64,000 bases of DNA from Mytilus edulis (Eukaryota > Mollusca > Bivalvia > Mytilida > Mytilidae): contig NC_092349.1 in the NCBI RefSeq assembly GCF_963676685.1, positions 83,092,604-83,156,603 of the forward strand. The letters are read 5' to 3'. The notes beneath the pieces were generated by a model. That model worked only from the letters and a program-made list of their open reading frames with translations, had not been told where the DNA came from and did no database searches. This document shows, piece by piece, positions 34,535-47,327 of this stretch. A program made the translations under genes and the position numbers. The first letter of the stretch is position 1. Every line of letters starts with the position of its first letter.

Positions 34535-37500
34535 TTATGCCTCCGCCACTATTAAGTCTCTTGCAGCTTGGAAAGCTGATATCAATGAACTAAGCTGCAT
34601 CTTTTCACTCGTTCCTGATGCCAATCTGTATCTACAATACACAATAACAATTACATTACTACATATTGTTTTGTTAGATTAATAATTTAAATTGAGGCAA
34701 ACATTATACTGTAGTTGTTCAAGAATGTGTCTGGTACATTTTAAAAACAAATTAATTGATAGTGTCCTATGTTGTGTTTTGAATACTGTTGTTTGTCCTT
34801 TTCTTTTGCCACGGCGTTGTCATTTTTTTTTTTTTACTTGAGTTCGAATATCCCTTTGGTATCTTTCGTCTCTCTTTTTGAAGCAATCTTATAAATAAAT
34901 GTTACTATTTTTTATTTTTTCAATGATTTAAAGTTTGCACATTTTATCATTCAGGGCATTCCAAGCATTCCTGTGTTCCTGTTCTGTATAAAAATATCTA
35001 CATGGTAAGAAATGGAAGACTTTTTATATTTATCTTTATATATCATATACAATTATTTCTTTGTTTTTCTTTCTCTGACATTTTCAGTGTTATTTCTTTC
35101 AAATATTTGAGTTTAGATTCTGTATGTACACCAATCGTCCAGATATCAAAGAACTAAACAAAACAAAATTGAATGCATGAAGATATTAAATAACCTGAGA
35201 TTTAGCTCACCGGATATTTTTGTTTACAATTGAAGCATGAAATAATGCAACCATTATACTTTTTCTATAGTTTCAGATATATAAGTCAATAAACTGCTTT
35301 GCTGAGCACAACTGGATATGCCTGCAGAGGTCCAACCCTGAACAGTGGGGGGAAAAAAGGACACAATATTCAAGCTTGATACAGGTCTGAATTTGGATTT
35401 TAAATATTTGACATATTATAGGTTTCTGAATAAATGTAGTCAAAGAACTTGAAATTGGTTATATAAATTGAAAATTTATATTCAAATAAAGATTTCTTGC
35501 TGTTGTGTAATACACTGTACTGTTGCGCAATACTTGGTAAATCTGTTGTCAGACTATATACAAATAAAGTTCAATTAATTCTCAATGTTATACAAAAAAA
35601 TTATGAAAATCAATATATTAACATTTGTCCAAAGTTCATAAGAATTGCTAAAATGCTGTTAGAGTTATTGTCCGAAAACTGGAAAATCCCCCCTTTTTTA
35701 ATGAACAAAACCCCATAACTCAGAAATGTAAAATGTAATTATAAAATTCTAAAGGGAGCTAACATTAATAGATATAAACAATACATCAAAGTTTCATAAG
35801 AAATACTGAAAGCATTTTGAAGTTTTTGTCTGAAAACTGGAAAATCCCCCTTTTTTTTATGAATAAAACTCTGTAACTCGAAAGCGTATAATCTAAAATT
35901 CATAAAAATCAAAAGGGATCTCATGTCAATAGATATAAACAATTCACATTTTCTTGCAAGTTGGGGAAAGCATTCTTGAGTTATTGTCAGAAAACTGGAA
36001 AATATTCCTTTTTTAAATGATTAAAACCCCATAACTTGGAAACGTAAAATCTAAAATGTATAAATAACGAAAGGTAGCTCTGTGTTTTACCTCTTTAGAT
36101 ACCCTAATGACATTTGTGGCCAAGTTTAGTTGAATTTGTCTATGTAGTTTCTTTCAAGATTTTTGTTAAAAGTTAAGGGATGACATCGATAACGGATGCC
36201 AAATGAAGAGAAAAGCTAACTTTGCCCATTGGGACAGGTGAGCTAAAAAGGGAGGCAAATTGTAAAGGTTACTTACTCAACATCTGCCATTTTCTCTAAC
36301 AAATGAATCTTTACATGGATAGGTAAATCAACTGCAATAATAAACATAACATATTATTGATTAATTGATAAATCAACTGTGACTGTATCTTTATGTATCC
36401 TTTCAACAAACAACTATTCAATTATCTTGGCAATCAAATTTGTCAGAACCGCTTTCTACATCCATAACTTTTTCTAATCTTATTGATAAGGTGTTGTGAA
36501 TGTTTAAAAGTGCCCTATGTGTGCTAACTTGTTTTAAGCCAGTTTAAACGTCATATAACATAACTTAACAGCAACAAATATAACATACTCTTTTTTTAGT
36601 CTATGATATTTTAAGAATTCTAACTCTAAAATATTTACATGGTCAGTAGTTAGTTGAAAAATAATTAAAAGTATTTGTATTATTGACCTTAACTTCTTAA
36701 GTTCTACTGCCATTTTTTGTTAACAAACACACACACATATGTGTCACAAAAAAAACAACTCACATTTTAATTTTGAAAGTTGTTTAATGCAGAATTTCCT
36801 TTAAATCACAATAATTTATCTTTCATTTTTGTACATATTCAACAATTGCAATAATCAATGCATGGCCAGAATTTCTGAATTAACAGAACATATAGTATGT
36901 ATCTATTAAGAATAGAAGTAATTTGATAAACAATAAACACATATTTTCAGACTACTTACTTCTATGAACATAATTATGTATTTCAGTAAGAATGTCTTGT
37001 AATGCTAATCCTTTTTTGGTCTTTAATTCTGATATATCTATTATTAAGTTAAGGTAATAAATGTTTCAATATTAACTCTGCTTCCAAGCAAGGACGCCTG
37101 ATAAGCATTTAATGGCTTTATTTTTGTGTTTTTACTTTTTATTTATGAAAAAAGAAATAAGTGGTGTATGTTAATAAAGCTGCAACCAAACTAAATAAAT
37201 GACCTAAACTATACATGACAAAGTAATGTTCCTGCACCACCTACAGCGGGGGCATAAAAATGATGATCAGCACTTGATTTTTGAACTGGTCTGAAACATT
37301 GCTGATATAAATCTATGGAATAGGTTTTATAAGAATTGTACATGTGAGATTGCTAACAAGACCAGAGAGATGACAGGTATTTTGTTTGTCCCTCTCAACA
37401 TGTTACATGGGGTACAATAAGGTTTAACTTTTTCTGCTAAATACCATATTACATGATGGATGCATGAAATATCTACAAATAATGAGCTCTATGATATAAA

Positions 37501-40500
37501 TCTCCATTTTTGTAATAGGCATTATTCTAATCCCCTAGAAAACATTTTCAACTGTAATATCTAATTTGTCATACCTACAGAATGTACTGGTATTATTGTC
37601 ATTATAATTTTAAAAGGAAAGAAATAAACAGTGATGTCATAAATAAACCACCATCTTTACTTTTAAGTAAGACAACAAATGTAGAAGTGTCTCTGTGAAG
37701 GGTAATAGAATAAAAGTCATAGGATAGAGTAGAATGTCTCCCTGGTTTATAGTCAACCAATCAAAGTCATATGATAGAGTAGAATGTCTCCCTGGTTTAT
37801 AGTCAACCAAACAAAGTCATAGGATAGAGTAGAATGTCTCCCTGGTTTACAGTCAACCAATAAAAGTCATAGGATAGAGTAGAATGTCTCCCTGGTTTAT
37901 AGTCAACCAATCAAAGTCATAGGATAGAGTAGAATGTCTCCCTGGTTTATAGTCAACCAATCAAAGCCATAGGATAGAGTAGAATGTCTCCCTGGTTTAT
38001 AGTCAACCAATCAAAGTCATAGGATAGAGTAGAATGTCTCCCTGGTTTACAGTCAACCAATCAAAGTCATAGGATAGAGTAGAATGTCTCCCTGGTTTAT
38101 AGTCAACCAATCAAAGTCATATGATAGAGTAGAATGTCTCCCTGGTTTACAGTCAACCAAACAAAGTCATAGGATAGAGTAGAATGTCTCCCTGGTTTAC
38201 AGTCAACCAATCAAAGTCATAGGATAGAGTAGAATGTCTCCCTGGTTTACAGTCAACCAATCAAAGTCATAGGATAGAGTAGAATGTCTCCCTGGTTTAC
38301 AGTCAACCAATCAAAGTCATAGGATAGAGTAGAATGTCTCCCTGGTTTATAGTCAACCAATCAAAGTCATAGGATAGAGTAGAATGTCTCCCTGGTTTAC
38401 AGTCAACCAATCAAAGTCATAGGATAGAGTAGAATGTCTCCCTGGTTTATAGTCAACCAATCAAAGTCATATGATAGAGTAGAATGTCTCCCTGGTTTAC
38501 AGTCAACCAAACAAAGTCATAGGATAGAGTAGAATGTCTCCCTGGTTTACAGTCAACCAATCAAAGTCATAGGATAGAGTAGAATGTCTCCCTGGTTTAC
38601 AGTCAACCAAACAAAGTCATAGGATAGAGTAGAATGTCTCCCTGGTTTATAGTCAACCAATCAAAGTCATATGATAGAGTAGAATGTCTCCCTGGTTTAC
38701 AGTCAACCAAACAAAGTCATAGGATAGAGTAGAATGTCTCCCTGGTTTACAGTCAACCAATCAAAGTCATAGGATAGAGTAGAATGTCTCCCTGGTTTAC
38801 AGTCAACCAAACAAAGTCATAGGATAGAGTAGAATGTCTCCCTGGTTTATAGTCAACCAATCAAAGTCATAGGATAGAGTAGAATGTCTCCCTGGTTTAT
38901 AGTCAACCAATCAAAGTCATAGGATAGAGTAGAATGTCTCCCTGGTTTACAGTCAACCAATAAAAGCCATAGGATAGAGTAGAATGTCTCCCTGGTTTAC
39001 AGTCAACCAAACAAAGTCATAGGATAGAGTAGAATGTCTCCCTGGTTTATAGTCAACCAATCAAAGTCATAGGATAGAGTAGAATGTCTCCCTGGTTTAT
39101 AGTCAACCAATCAAAGTCATAGGATAGAGTAGAATGTCTCCCTGGTTTACAGTCAACCAATAAAAGCCATAGGATAGAGTAGAATGTCTCCCTGGTTTAC
39201 AGTCAACCAATAAAAGTCATAGGATAGAGTAGAATGTCTCCCTGGTTTATAGTCAACCAATCAAAGTCATAGGATAGAGTAGAATGTCTCCCTGGTTTAT
39301 AGTCAACCAATCAAAGTCATAGGATAGAGTAGAATGTCTCCCTGGTTTATAGTCAACCAATCAAAGTCATAGGATAGAGTAGAATGTCTCCCTGGTTTAT
39401 AGTCAACCAATCAAAGTCATAGGATAGAGTAGAATGTCTCCCTGGTTTACAGTCAACCAATAAAAGCCATAGGATAGAGTAGAATGTCTCCCTGGTTTAC
39501 AGTCAACCAATAAAAGTCATAGGATAGAGTAGAATGTCTCCCTGGTTTATAGTCAACCAAACAAAGCCATAGGATAGAGTAGAATGTCTCCCTGGTTTAC
39601 AGTCAACCAAACAAAGTCATAGGATAGAGTAGAATGTCTCCCTGGTTTATAGTCAACCAATCAAAGCCATAGGATAGAGTAGAATGTCTCCCTGGTTTAC
39701 AGTCAACCAAACAAAGCCATAGGATAGAGTAGAATGTCTCCCTGGTTTACAGTCAACCAAACAAAGTCATAGGATAGAGTAGAATGTCTCCCTGGTTTAC
39801 AGTCAACCAATAAAAGCCATAGGATAGAGTAGAATGTCTCCCTGGTTTACAGTCAACCAAACAAAGCCATAGGATAGAGTAGAATGTCTCCCTGGTTTAC
39901 AGTCAACCAAACAAAGTCTGACATTTTTATGATAATACATCATAAGTTTACTTCTTTTGACAAACCATATTAATTGACATAGAAAGAAAAATAGCAAATC
40001 TGAGAAAGGATACTCCTATAGGCAGTAGTGAAGTTTTCATTTAAGACCCAGTTGACTATATTTTCAATATCTCTCCGTAACGGATGTCCAACACACGTAT
40101 ATACATTGTTTTCATTCACTTCTTCATAAGCCATATGTGTACTCTGAAAATACAAATAAAATCATAAATATTAATAACATAAGTATTAATCATGGTCTTT
40201 AATATGACATGTAAGGAACATTTACTGAATTTAACTTCAATTGTACTAATTAAATGCACTTATTCTTTGTTCCTGGGCTTTCAAATATTCGGCCTTGAGC
40301 ATTCCAAGAAAAGCCCTTTGGACCAGGAATAGGGTAATCGTAATCTGTAATCGTAATCTATTGTAATTGATTACAGATTTTCCAGTAATCTATCTATTAT
40401 GATCAACCAGATCCCCTACCATAGTTTACTTTATATCTAGCTTTTGAAACAAATGAATTTATGTGCTTGTCAACACCTTTTATATTAAAATAAGAAAATA

Positions 40501-43500
40501 GATTTAAATATGAAATGTGTCTTAAGTTAAGTTCTGTACTTCCCTAAAATAGCAAGCTCATTTGTATTAAAATTCCTAAAAGCATAATTTTCAATAAGAT
40601 TTCAGTTTAGTATAGATATACAGTTGATTTCTTTTAATGTTATGATATACATTCATATAAAAAATAAGAAAGTACACAAAAACCTTTTAACAATGAACCA
40701 ATGCCTATACATTTAAATTCTTTTTGGAAAAAGATACATGTATCCCTCTTTGACACTATTAATATATACTGTTTATAATTTTATTAGAGAATAAAAAAAA
40801 ATCTTAAACTTCTTGTCTTTACTAATCAGATGATCAAAGTCTTCTAATCACTATATAAGACAAATACTTATTTCAACTACTGTTTGTCTAATTAAGAAGG
40901 AGATTTACATTATTTTGCCCCAGGTTATAAATTGTACTTCATTGGCAGTTTTATAACCGATAATTGGAGTGGTTATCCAACAAAAGGATTAAATCATGCC
41001 TGTCATTCTAATTATAAATTTGATCTTTAAAATTAGCTTGACTAATTAATAATTCTACTTTTTATATTTTCTTCAGAGAAAACTTCCAACATTGTAAACA
41101 ACTATGCTAAAATATACCTGCTTTTAAGGATGTACACCTCTGAGGAGCCAAAAATTTCTAGAATTAAACTTTTTTTCTTAACCTGATTTTTGGATTTATA
41201 AGACTGTAACAAAATAATTGGTGAAGAAAAAATCATATGGTGGTGCACTTCTTTTTTTTGCTACGGCCCTTTGAAACTGTCCAATTTTGATGATTTTCCC
41301 ATTTTTCATCGATTTTTAGCTATTTTTGGGCCATAATCGTGAAAAAAATCACAGTTCCACAATTAAACTTTTTTTCATACTTTCTATAAAGATGAAGTGG
41401 ACCAATCTGAATAAATATTACTTACAAAAACTATAGGTAGGTGTTAATATAAGAAAGTTTTATCATATTTTGACGCTTTTTTGTGTAAAATTTACCATGC
41501 TGTCAATTTTGTATTTTTGTGATTTTTCTCAGTTTTAAGAACAAGATGCTTATAATTTCAACTTTTTTGTTATAAATGATTGAAAAAATACATATCTAAA
41601 AAATTTGAAAAGACCAAAATGATATGGGATGTACATGATTCTTGTAAAATCCTTTTTTGTATCCCTCACCCATTTTCTCAAAATTTTGGCTAAAAATACT
41701 GACTTGATTGGTCGTAAAATTTGAAAACTGGATTACTCAAAAACCATTCATTGTAAATACAGAATTTTTTCGCAGATTTATGTTTAATTATTATATTTTT
41801 AAAATTCATTGACATTTTCCACTTCTATCACATGTTTTGGAAATAATTCAAGAACGAGATTTCAACGAGACTGAACGAGACTGAAAAGTCAGAAGAATAC
41901 ATCCTTAAGGAATAAAACAAAAAAGCTCTTTAATCAGTACAAAAGCAAAATTAGTGAAAAAAACCCTTAAACATATATATAAGTGATTGATGGAATGCGA
42001 TGTCATCTCTAATTCATGTTGAAAGTCAAAATTTCACGATTTTTTAATAATTCTGATCTGCAGTAACAGATTCCATATACATAACAACTTATAATTTGGA
42101 AATAATGTTTTAAATGCTGTTTTTTGGTAAGGTTCTAAATTTCCACTATACAAACGTTGATCAACATAATTGGTTTAACTTACTTTATTTTTTTTTAAAT
42201 TTTGAAGCATGTTATTGACAGTAATCGAAAAGTAATGTAATTACTTTTGATAAAGTAATCGATTGCAATCGATTACATACAAAAATCTGAGTAATCGATT
42301 ATTAATCGATTGCACAAAATACCTTTATGTAATCGATTATTTGTCAGTAATCGTGCCCATCACTGCTTTGGACCCATGAAATGTATTATGTGTTGATATT
42401 TTCTTGTTAAGGTTGTAAATCTATCATTTTGTAAATTTATCCTGGATTCATGGATTTATTGACTGATGAAAGTTCCATCCCCTGTCAATGAAAAATGTTA
42501 ATCACTTCAACATGTTTTTAGTATATTATACCTGCATAATATTTAGTGCTTTTCTCATATCTCCTTCTGCAAGTGTGACTAGTGCTTTCATACCATCATC
42601 ACTTATCGTTACCCTAAAAATAAATCACAATTGATTTAGTAAGGACTTCAATCAAGGCAGCTATATCTATAGTTTTGGAAACGAAATTTAAAATTGTTCT
42701 AATATGGTGATTTTTTTATGACACCATGACACTTAGAATGTCATATGCTAGTGAGGAACTGGTTCAAAGTAGTCAATCATACCCTAAGAAGAATTATTTT
42801 ACTGACCAATCAACCCTCTACAATAACATTAGTCTGCTTGCCCTGTACTTGTGTAGAAAGAAATATATGTATTCTAATTTTTTATCAATTACTTTACTTC
42901 CAACATTTGTATAGTCTAACATGCTTTACCCAGCCAAATTCTGTAAGCATGTGCCTGTCCTAACTCACGAGCCTGTAATTCAGTAGTTGTCGTTTGTTAT
43001 TACAAATTTGTTATCCTTCATTGTTTGTACATAAATTAGGCTGTTAGTTTTCTTGTTTTAATTGTTGTACAGTTGTCATTTCAGGCCTTTTAAAACTGAC
43101 TGTGGTATGGTCTTTGTTCATTGTTGAAGGCCATATGGTGACCTATAGTTGTTAATTTTTGTGTCATTTGGTCTCTTGTGGAGAGTTGTCTCACTGGCAA
43201 TCATACTACATCTTATTTTCTATATATGTATATCAATTAAATTCAAAGCATATTGTTATTTAAATTTCATCAATGTTTTCCTGCATCATGTTGATTATGG
43301 TAATTAAAATTCATGGGCTAAGCATCATATAGGCCTGAAATGTTTAAAATAAACCTACCCTTCCTCTGTAACAACATGTTGAAGTCTAGGGACCATTTGA
43401 TCTGTCCCTAATGGTCCAAATCTAAATCTAGTACACCTGGACTGTAAAGCTGGTATGATCTTTGATAAATAATTGCATATTATGCAGAATCTGGTATTCT

Positions 43501-45794
43501 CTGTAAACTTCTCTATCACTGAAATCATAGGAAAACATGTCATAAAATCCAGAAAGGACAGGAAGCTTTATTTTTCAGACATTTTTTAGTTCAAAAAAGG
43601 TCCATTGAATTGGCAAATTATTAAGAAATAAAACTTTAAATTATTACATCTCATTACATAATTTACTAGCAAGTTAAAGTGTTCATGCTCTGTGCATAAA
43701 GGTATCTATCTCATGGACACCTACCACTATTCTCCTATTATGCATACACTTGTAGCTGAAAATGAAACAAGAATGTGTCCACAGTACACGGATGCCCCAC
43801 TCGCACTATCATTTTCTATGTTTAGTGGACCGTGAAATTGGAATAAATTCTCTAATTTGGCATTAAAATTAGAATGATCTTATCAAAGGGAACATGTATA
43901 CTAAGTTTCAAGTTGATTGGACTTCTACTTTATCAAAAACTACCTTGACCAAAAACTTTAACCTGAAATTTGCAATATCATTTTCTATGTTCAGTGAACT
44001 GTAAAATTGGGGTCAAAACTCTAATTTGGCATTTAAATTAGAAAGATCATATCATAGGGCACATGTATACTAAGTTTCAAGTTGATTGGACTTCAACTTC
44101 ATCAAAAACTACCTTGACCAAAAACTTTAACCTGAAGTGGGACAGACGGACGAATGAACGGACGAACGGACGCACAGACCAGAAAACATAATGCCCCTCT
44201 ACTATCGTAGGTGGGGCATAACTAGAGGCTCTAAAGAGCCTGTGTCGCTCACCTTGGTCTATGTGCATATTAAACAAAGGACACAAATGGATTCATGACA
44301 AAATTGTATTTTGGTGATGGAGATGTGTTTGAAGTTCTTACTTTACTGAACGATTTTGCTTCTTACAATTATATCTATAATGAACTTTGCCCATTAGTAA
44401 CAGAGAACTATATTTGGTAAAAATTTACATATATTTACTAAATTAATGAAAATTGTTAAAAATTGACTATAAAGGGCAATAACTCCTTAAGGGGTCAATT
44501 GACCATTTAGGTCATGTTGACTTATTTGTAGATCTTACTTTGCTGAACATTATTGTTGTTTACAGTTTATCGCTATCTATAATAGTATTCAAGATAACCA
44601 AAAACGGCAAAATTTCTTTAAAAATTACCAATTGGAGGGCAGCAACCCAACAACCAGTTGTCCAATTCATCTGAAAAATTCAGGGCAGATAGATATTGAC
44701 TTGATTAACAATTTAACTTCTTGTCAGATTTGCTCTAGATGCTTTGAATTCATAGTTATAAGCCAAAAACTGCATTTTACCCCTATGTTCTATTTTTAGC
44801 CGTGGCGGCCATCTTGGTTGAAAGGCCAGGTCATCGGACACATTTTTCAAACTAGATACCCTAAAGATGATTGTGGCCTAGTAGTTTCAGAGGAGAAGAT
44901 TTTTGTAAAAGATTACTTTAATTAACGAAAAATGGTTAAAAATTGACTATAAAGGGCAATAACTCCTAAACGGGTCAACTGACCATTTTGGTCATGTTGA
45001 CTTATTTGTAGATCTTACTTTGCTGAACATTATTGCTGTTTACAGTTTATCTCTATCTATAATAATATTCAAGATAATAACCAAAAACAGCAAAATTTCC
45101 TCAAAATTACCAATTCAGGGGCAGCAACCCAACAACCGATTGACTGATTCATCTGAAAATTTCAGGGCAGATAGATCTTGACCTGATAAACATTTTTATA
45201 CCGTCAGATTTCCTCAAAATGCTTTGGTTTTTGAGTTATAAGCCAAAAACTGCATTTTACCCCTATGTTCTATTTTTAGCCGTGGCGGCCATCTTGGTTG
45301 GTTGACCGGGTCACGCCACACATTTTTTAAACTAGATACCCCAATGATGATTGTGGCCAAGTTTGGTTTGATTTGGCCCAGTAGTTTCAGAGGAGAAGAT
45401 TTTTGTAAAAGTTAACGACGACGGACGACAGACGACGGACGCCAAGTGATGAGAAAAGCTCACTTGGCCCTTCGGGCCAGGTGAGCTAAAAAAACCAAAG
45501 AAAACAATCCAATACAAATGAATTAGCAAATACCAAAATGGCGAAATCCACATGTTAAAGTTATTTTCATCAAGAATAAATACTTTTACAGAACCATATA
45601 AAGAAGCATTTTAACAAATGCCAAAAGGAGCAGAAATAATCCACAAAGTAAAAAACATCAGTACATGATTGATTGTTCTTTGTTTATCATCCAGTTACAG
45701 ATAAAAATGAGTATAATTACCTCTTCTCAAGGCATTCTGTGCATCTCTGGTCATAGCATCTGCTTCATCTAGGATTACAATCTTAAAACCAGAT
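34535..45794 (-). CDS. RFC5: replication factor C subunit 5, seven 3' exons (partial)
   Basis: Exons on the minus strand: 45721-45794, 43359-43518, 42532-42613, 40014-40143, 36960-37037, 36277-36331 and 34535-34631 (TAA at 34535-34537). All have AG/GT borders and compatible phases, and they join to about 224 codons. They carry Walker B (VILDEADAMTRDAQNALRR), sensor 1 and arginine-finger segment (CNYLSKIIPALQSRC), then KALVTLAEGDMRKALNIMQ and the collar domain ending QAARDLIVAEA. The match to animal RFC5 is close. The clamp loader RFC1-5 opens PCNA onto primer-template DNA in the nucleus. The N-terminal ~115 residues, including Walker A, are not found up to 64000; they lie beyond the window or are lost. 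Introns are filled with repeats, including a 50-bp minisatellite and a hAT-type element. Confidence 0.93.
34632..35195. other. RFC5 intron with retroelement tail fragment
   Basis: About 34755-34880 matches the non-coding tail of the Penelope-type element (GCCACGGCGTTGTCATTTTT, CCCTTTGGTATCTTTCGTC). Confidence 0.5.
35196..36248 (+). repeat. hairpin-ended repeat family 3 in RFC5 intron
   Basis: Starts TTTAGCTCACCGGATATTTT (compare GCTCACCTGATATTTTTATT at 52886). It holds three ~160-bp units (GTTATTGTCCGAAAACTGGA, then AATCCCCC and ATAGATATAAACAAT) and ends with AGAAAAGCTAACTTTGCCCA...GGTGAGCTAAAAA. The 3' hairpin is similar to family 1 but imperfect. Confidence 0.6.
37038..37692. other. RFC5 intron, little structure
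   Basis: A short remnant of the family 2 3' end (CAGCGGGGGCATAAAAATGA) lies at about 37245-37264. Nothing else is supported. Confidence 0.4.
37693..39918. repeat. 50-bp minisatellite, about 44 copies
   Basis: The unit is TCATAGGATAGAGTAGAATG followed by TCTCCCTGGTTTAYAGTCAA and CCAAWCAAAG. The period is exactly 50 bp from 37741 to 39891 with almost no indels. Variation is confined to a few sites: TTTAT/TTTAC; TCAAAG, ACAAAG or TAAAAG; GTCAT/GCCAT; AGG/ATG. Variants recur in blocks, for example the four-copy pattern at 38441 repeats at 38641. It lies within the RFC5 intron between exons 36960-37037 and 40014-40143. Confidence 0.97.
40324..42365. mobile_element. hAT-type non-autonomous element in RFC5 intron
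   Basis: The 2042-bp element starts CAGGAATAGGGTAATCG and ends CGTGCCCATCACTG (CAGTGATGGGCACG in reverse). It is flanked by the identical 8-bp duplication CTTTGGAC at 40316-40323 and 42366-42373. Subterminal regions are rich in TAATCGATTAC-type palindromes. 8-bp duplications and CAG...CTG ends are typical of hAT transposons. No transposase is seen. A second element is nested at 41124-41908. Confidence 0.85.
41124..41908. mobile_element. TTAA-flanked MITE nested in the hAT-type element
   Basis: TTAAGGATGTACACCTCTGA at the left end matches TTAAGGATGTATTCTTCTGA, the reverse complement of the right end. TTAA borders both. No ORF inside. A piggyBac-type target is suggested by TTAA only. Confidence 0.7.
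42614..43358. repeat. RFC5 intron with dispersed repeat
   Basis: About 42940-43225 matches the repeat at 15600-15820 and 6350-6595 (GGAGAGTTGTCTCACTGGCA, ATACTACATCT). Confidence 0.55.
43768..44221 (+). mobile_element. hairpin-ended repeat family 2 with internal duplication
   Basis: Starts AAGAATGTGTCCACAGTACA. The segment TTTTCTATGTT...TTAACCTGAA is present twice (about 43809-43966 and 43979-44133). The copy then has a short ACGGACGA microsatellite and the hairpin ATAATGCCCCTCTACTATCG...GGTGGGGCATA. It directly abuts the family 1 element that starts at 44222. Confidence 0.75.
44222..45489 (+). mobile_element. hairpin-ended repeat family 1, complete copy
   Basis: CTAGAGGCTCTAAAGAGCCT start, two core units (CAGTTTATCGCTATCTATAA at about 44564, CAGTTTATCTCTATCTATAA at about 45044), GACGACGGACGAC microsatellite at 45416-45440, and the hairpin CTCACTTGGCCCTTCGGGCC...GGTGAG followed by CTAA at 45486-45489. 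Confidence 0.75.
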
Positions 45795-47327
45795 CTGGAA
45801 ATAAAGCGAACATAATTCATAGGACACTGGGTTAATACTTTTATATGTGGGTATCACATTTCATTAGAAATATATATTTTTATGCAGTATCAAATGTGTG
45901 GAACATACACACTCAATTTGAAATATCAAAATACTTCATAATTTTAAAACCTTTTGCTTATAAATCAGCCAAAATTGGTACACCTACGTCATTTATACTC
46001 TCATATATAAAGTAACCCTTTGAATTAAAAGACGAAAATCTGTAAAAGAAAGGCGAAAGATACCAGAGGGACAGTCAACTTCATAGAGTTAATGAGCCAC
46101 ACAGTTTACCAACTAGAGGCTTCAACGCATATATACTGTTCTTCCATCTTTTATGCATAAAACTAGACTATGTCAGAACAAGCGTTTCAAGAAGCCTTTA
46201 TGGTGGTGAAATCCACAACATAACTCTTTTAAACCAGAAATACTATCATAGCAACCCTTTAAGTAATATTTGGACCTTTAGAAGACTTATAAAAATCTAT
46301 GTTCAGTTCCTCTAAATGCTTCATGTTTTACCAACAGTAAATGACATTTGTTTTGTATTTGGTATTATTTATTTACACACAATGTTTCTTATTGCAAAAT
46401 CTTTAAATCTTTTCATATGTTTATTTTATGTATCATTACCAACAATGTTGCAGTAATCATGGTATACCAGGTAATATACACAGAATTTTTCAGATTTTTA
46501 GCCTAAATTTTATAAAATCGATTAAAAATTTGTGAACTATTAAATAAGTACACATATACGATAGAAAAATTGTTCTGGAACAATGCCATTCTAAAATTTT
46601 CACTTAAAACAATAACAAAATAATCCAATTTCACCTGAATATTTTTTTATGCTATTGATTCCATACAGAGATAGTTCTTATTACATTTTAATGGTAAACA
46701 CTACGACAAAAGCAGACTTCCAAGAAACAACAGTAACAGCTGACAGTATTGTTGATGTGACATAGATCATAATAAGGTAAATACTTTTAATTATTATTAT
46801 TAAAAAATCTCTATATTGCATTATTTGTATAAAGCAATGTAACTGTTGATTAAATGCCAAATAACACTTTATATCTCTATTATAATCTAATTATAACTTA
46901 TTTGATTGCTCAAACTACCCTGATCTGTTATATCTTTAATACTTTTAGTTTGGTGAGGTGAACAAATAAATTTTACTTATAAAAATGATCAGAAAAAGAA
47001 AATCAAAGTATAGTCTGTGCTGTGATATACAACCAACTATTTAGCTTATAATTATAAGTCAAGACATTTTTTCTGATCACATGTTTAGTATTTTTTTCTT
47101 TATACTAACTTCTGCGATTTATTTCAAGAAGGCCATCAAAACATCGAATAAACTAAAATTAAGTTTGCAACCCCTGCCTTCACTTTGGGTCTTTCTCAGA
47201 ATTCAATTTGGCCCCTATCCATATGTTTATGAACTGGAAAATACCCAAGTTGTGTCTCTATGTTATGAAACCTAGAAATCATATGTAGGAAACAGAATGG
47301 AAACAAAACAAGTTGCTTTCTTAAAAC
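45795..47327. other. no gene recognised
   Basis: Lies 5' of the first RFC5 exon seen. It was searched by eye on the minus strand for the missing RFC5 codons (Walker A, LNASDDRG) without success. About 46050-46085 is an inverted piece of the TTTGGTATCTTTCGTC retroelement tail. Confidence 0.45.

Noticed and set aside
37693-39918. Possible CRISPR-like array
   Set aside because: The 50-bp unit repeats with no unique spacers and the genome is animal. It is a minisatellite.
39803-39997. 64-aa minus-strand ORF at the end of the minisatellite
   Set aside because: Mostly repeat translation. The array does not keep an open frame because 50 is not divisible by 3.
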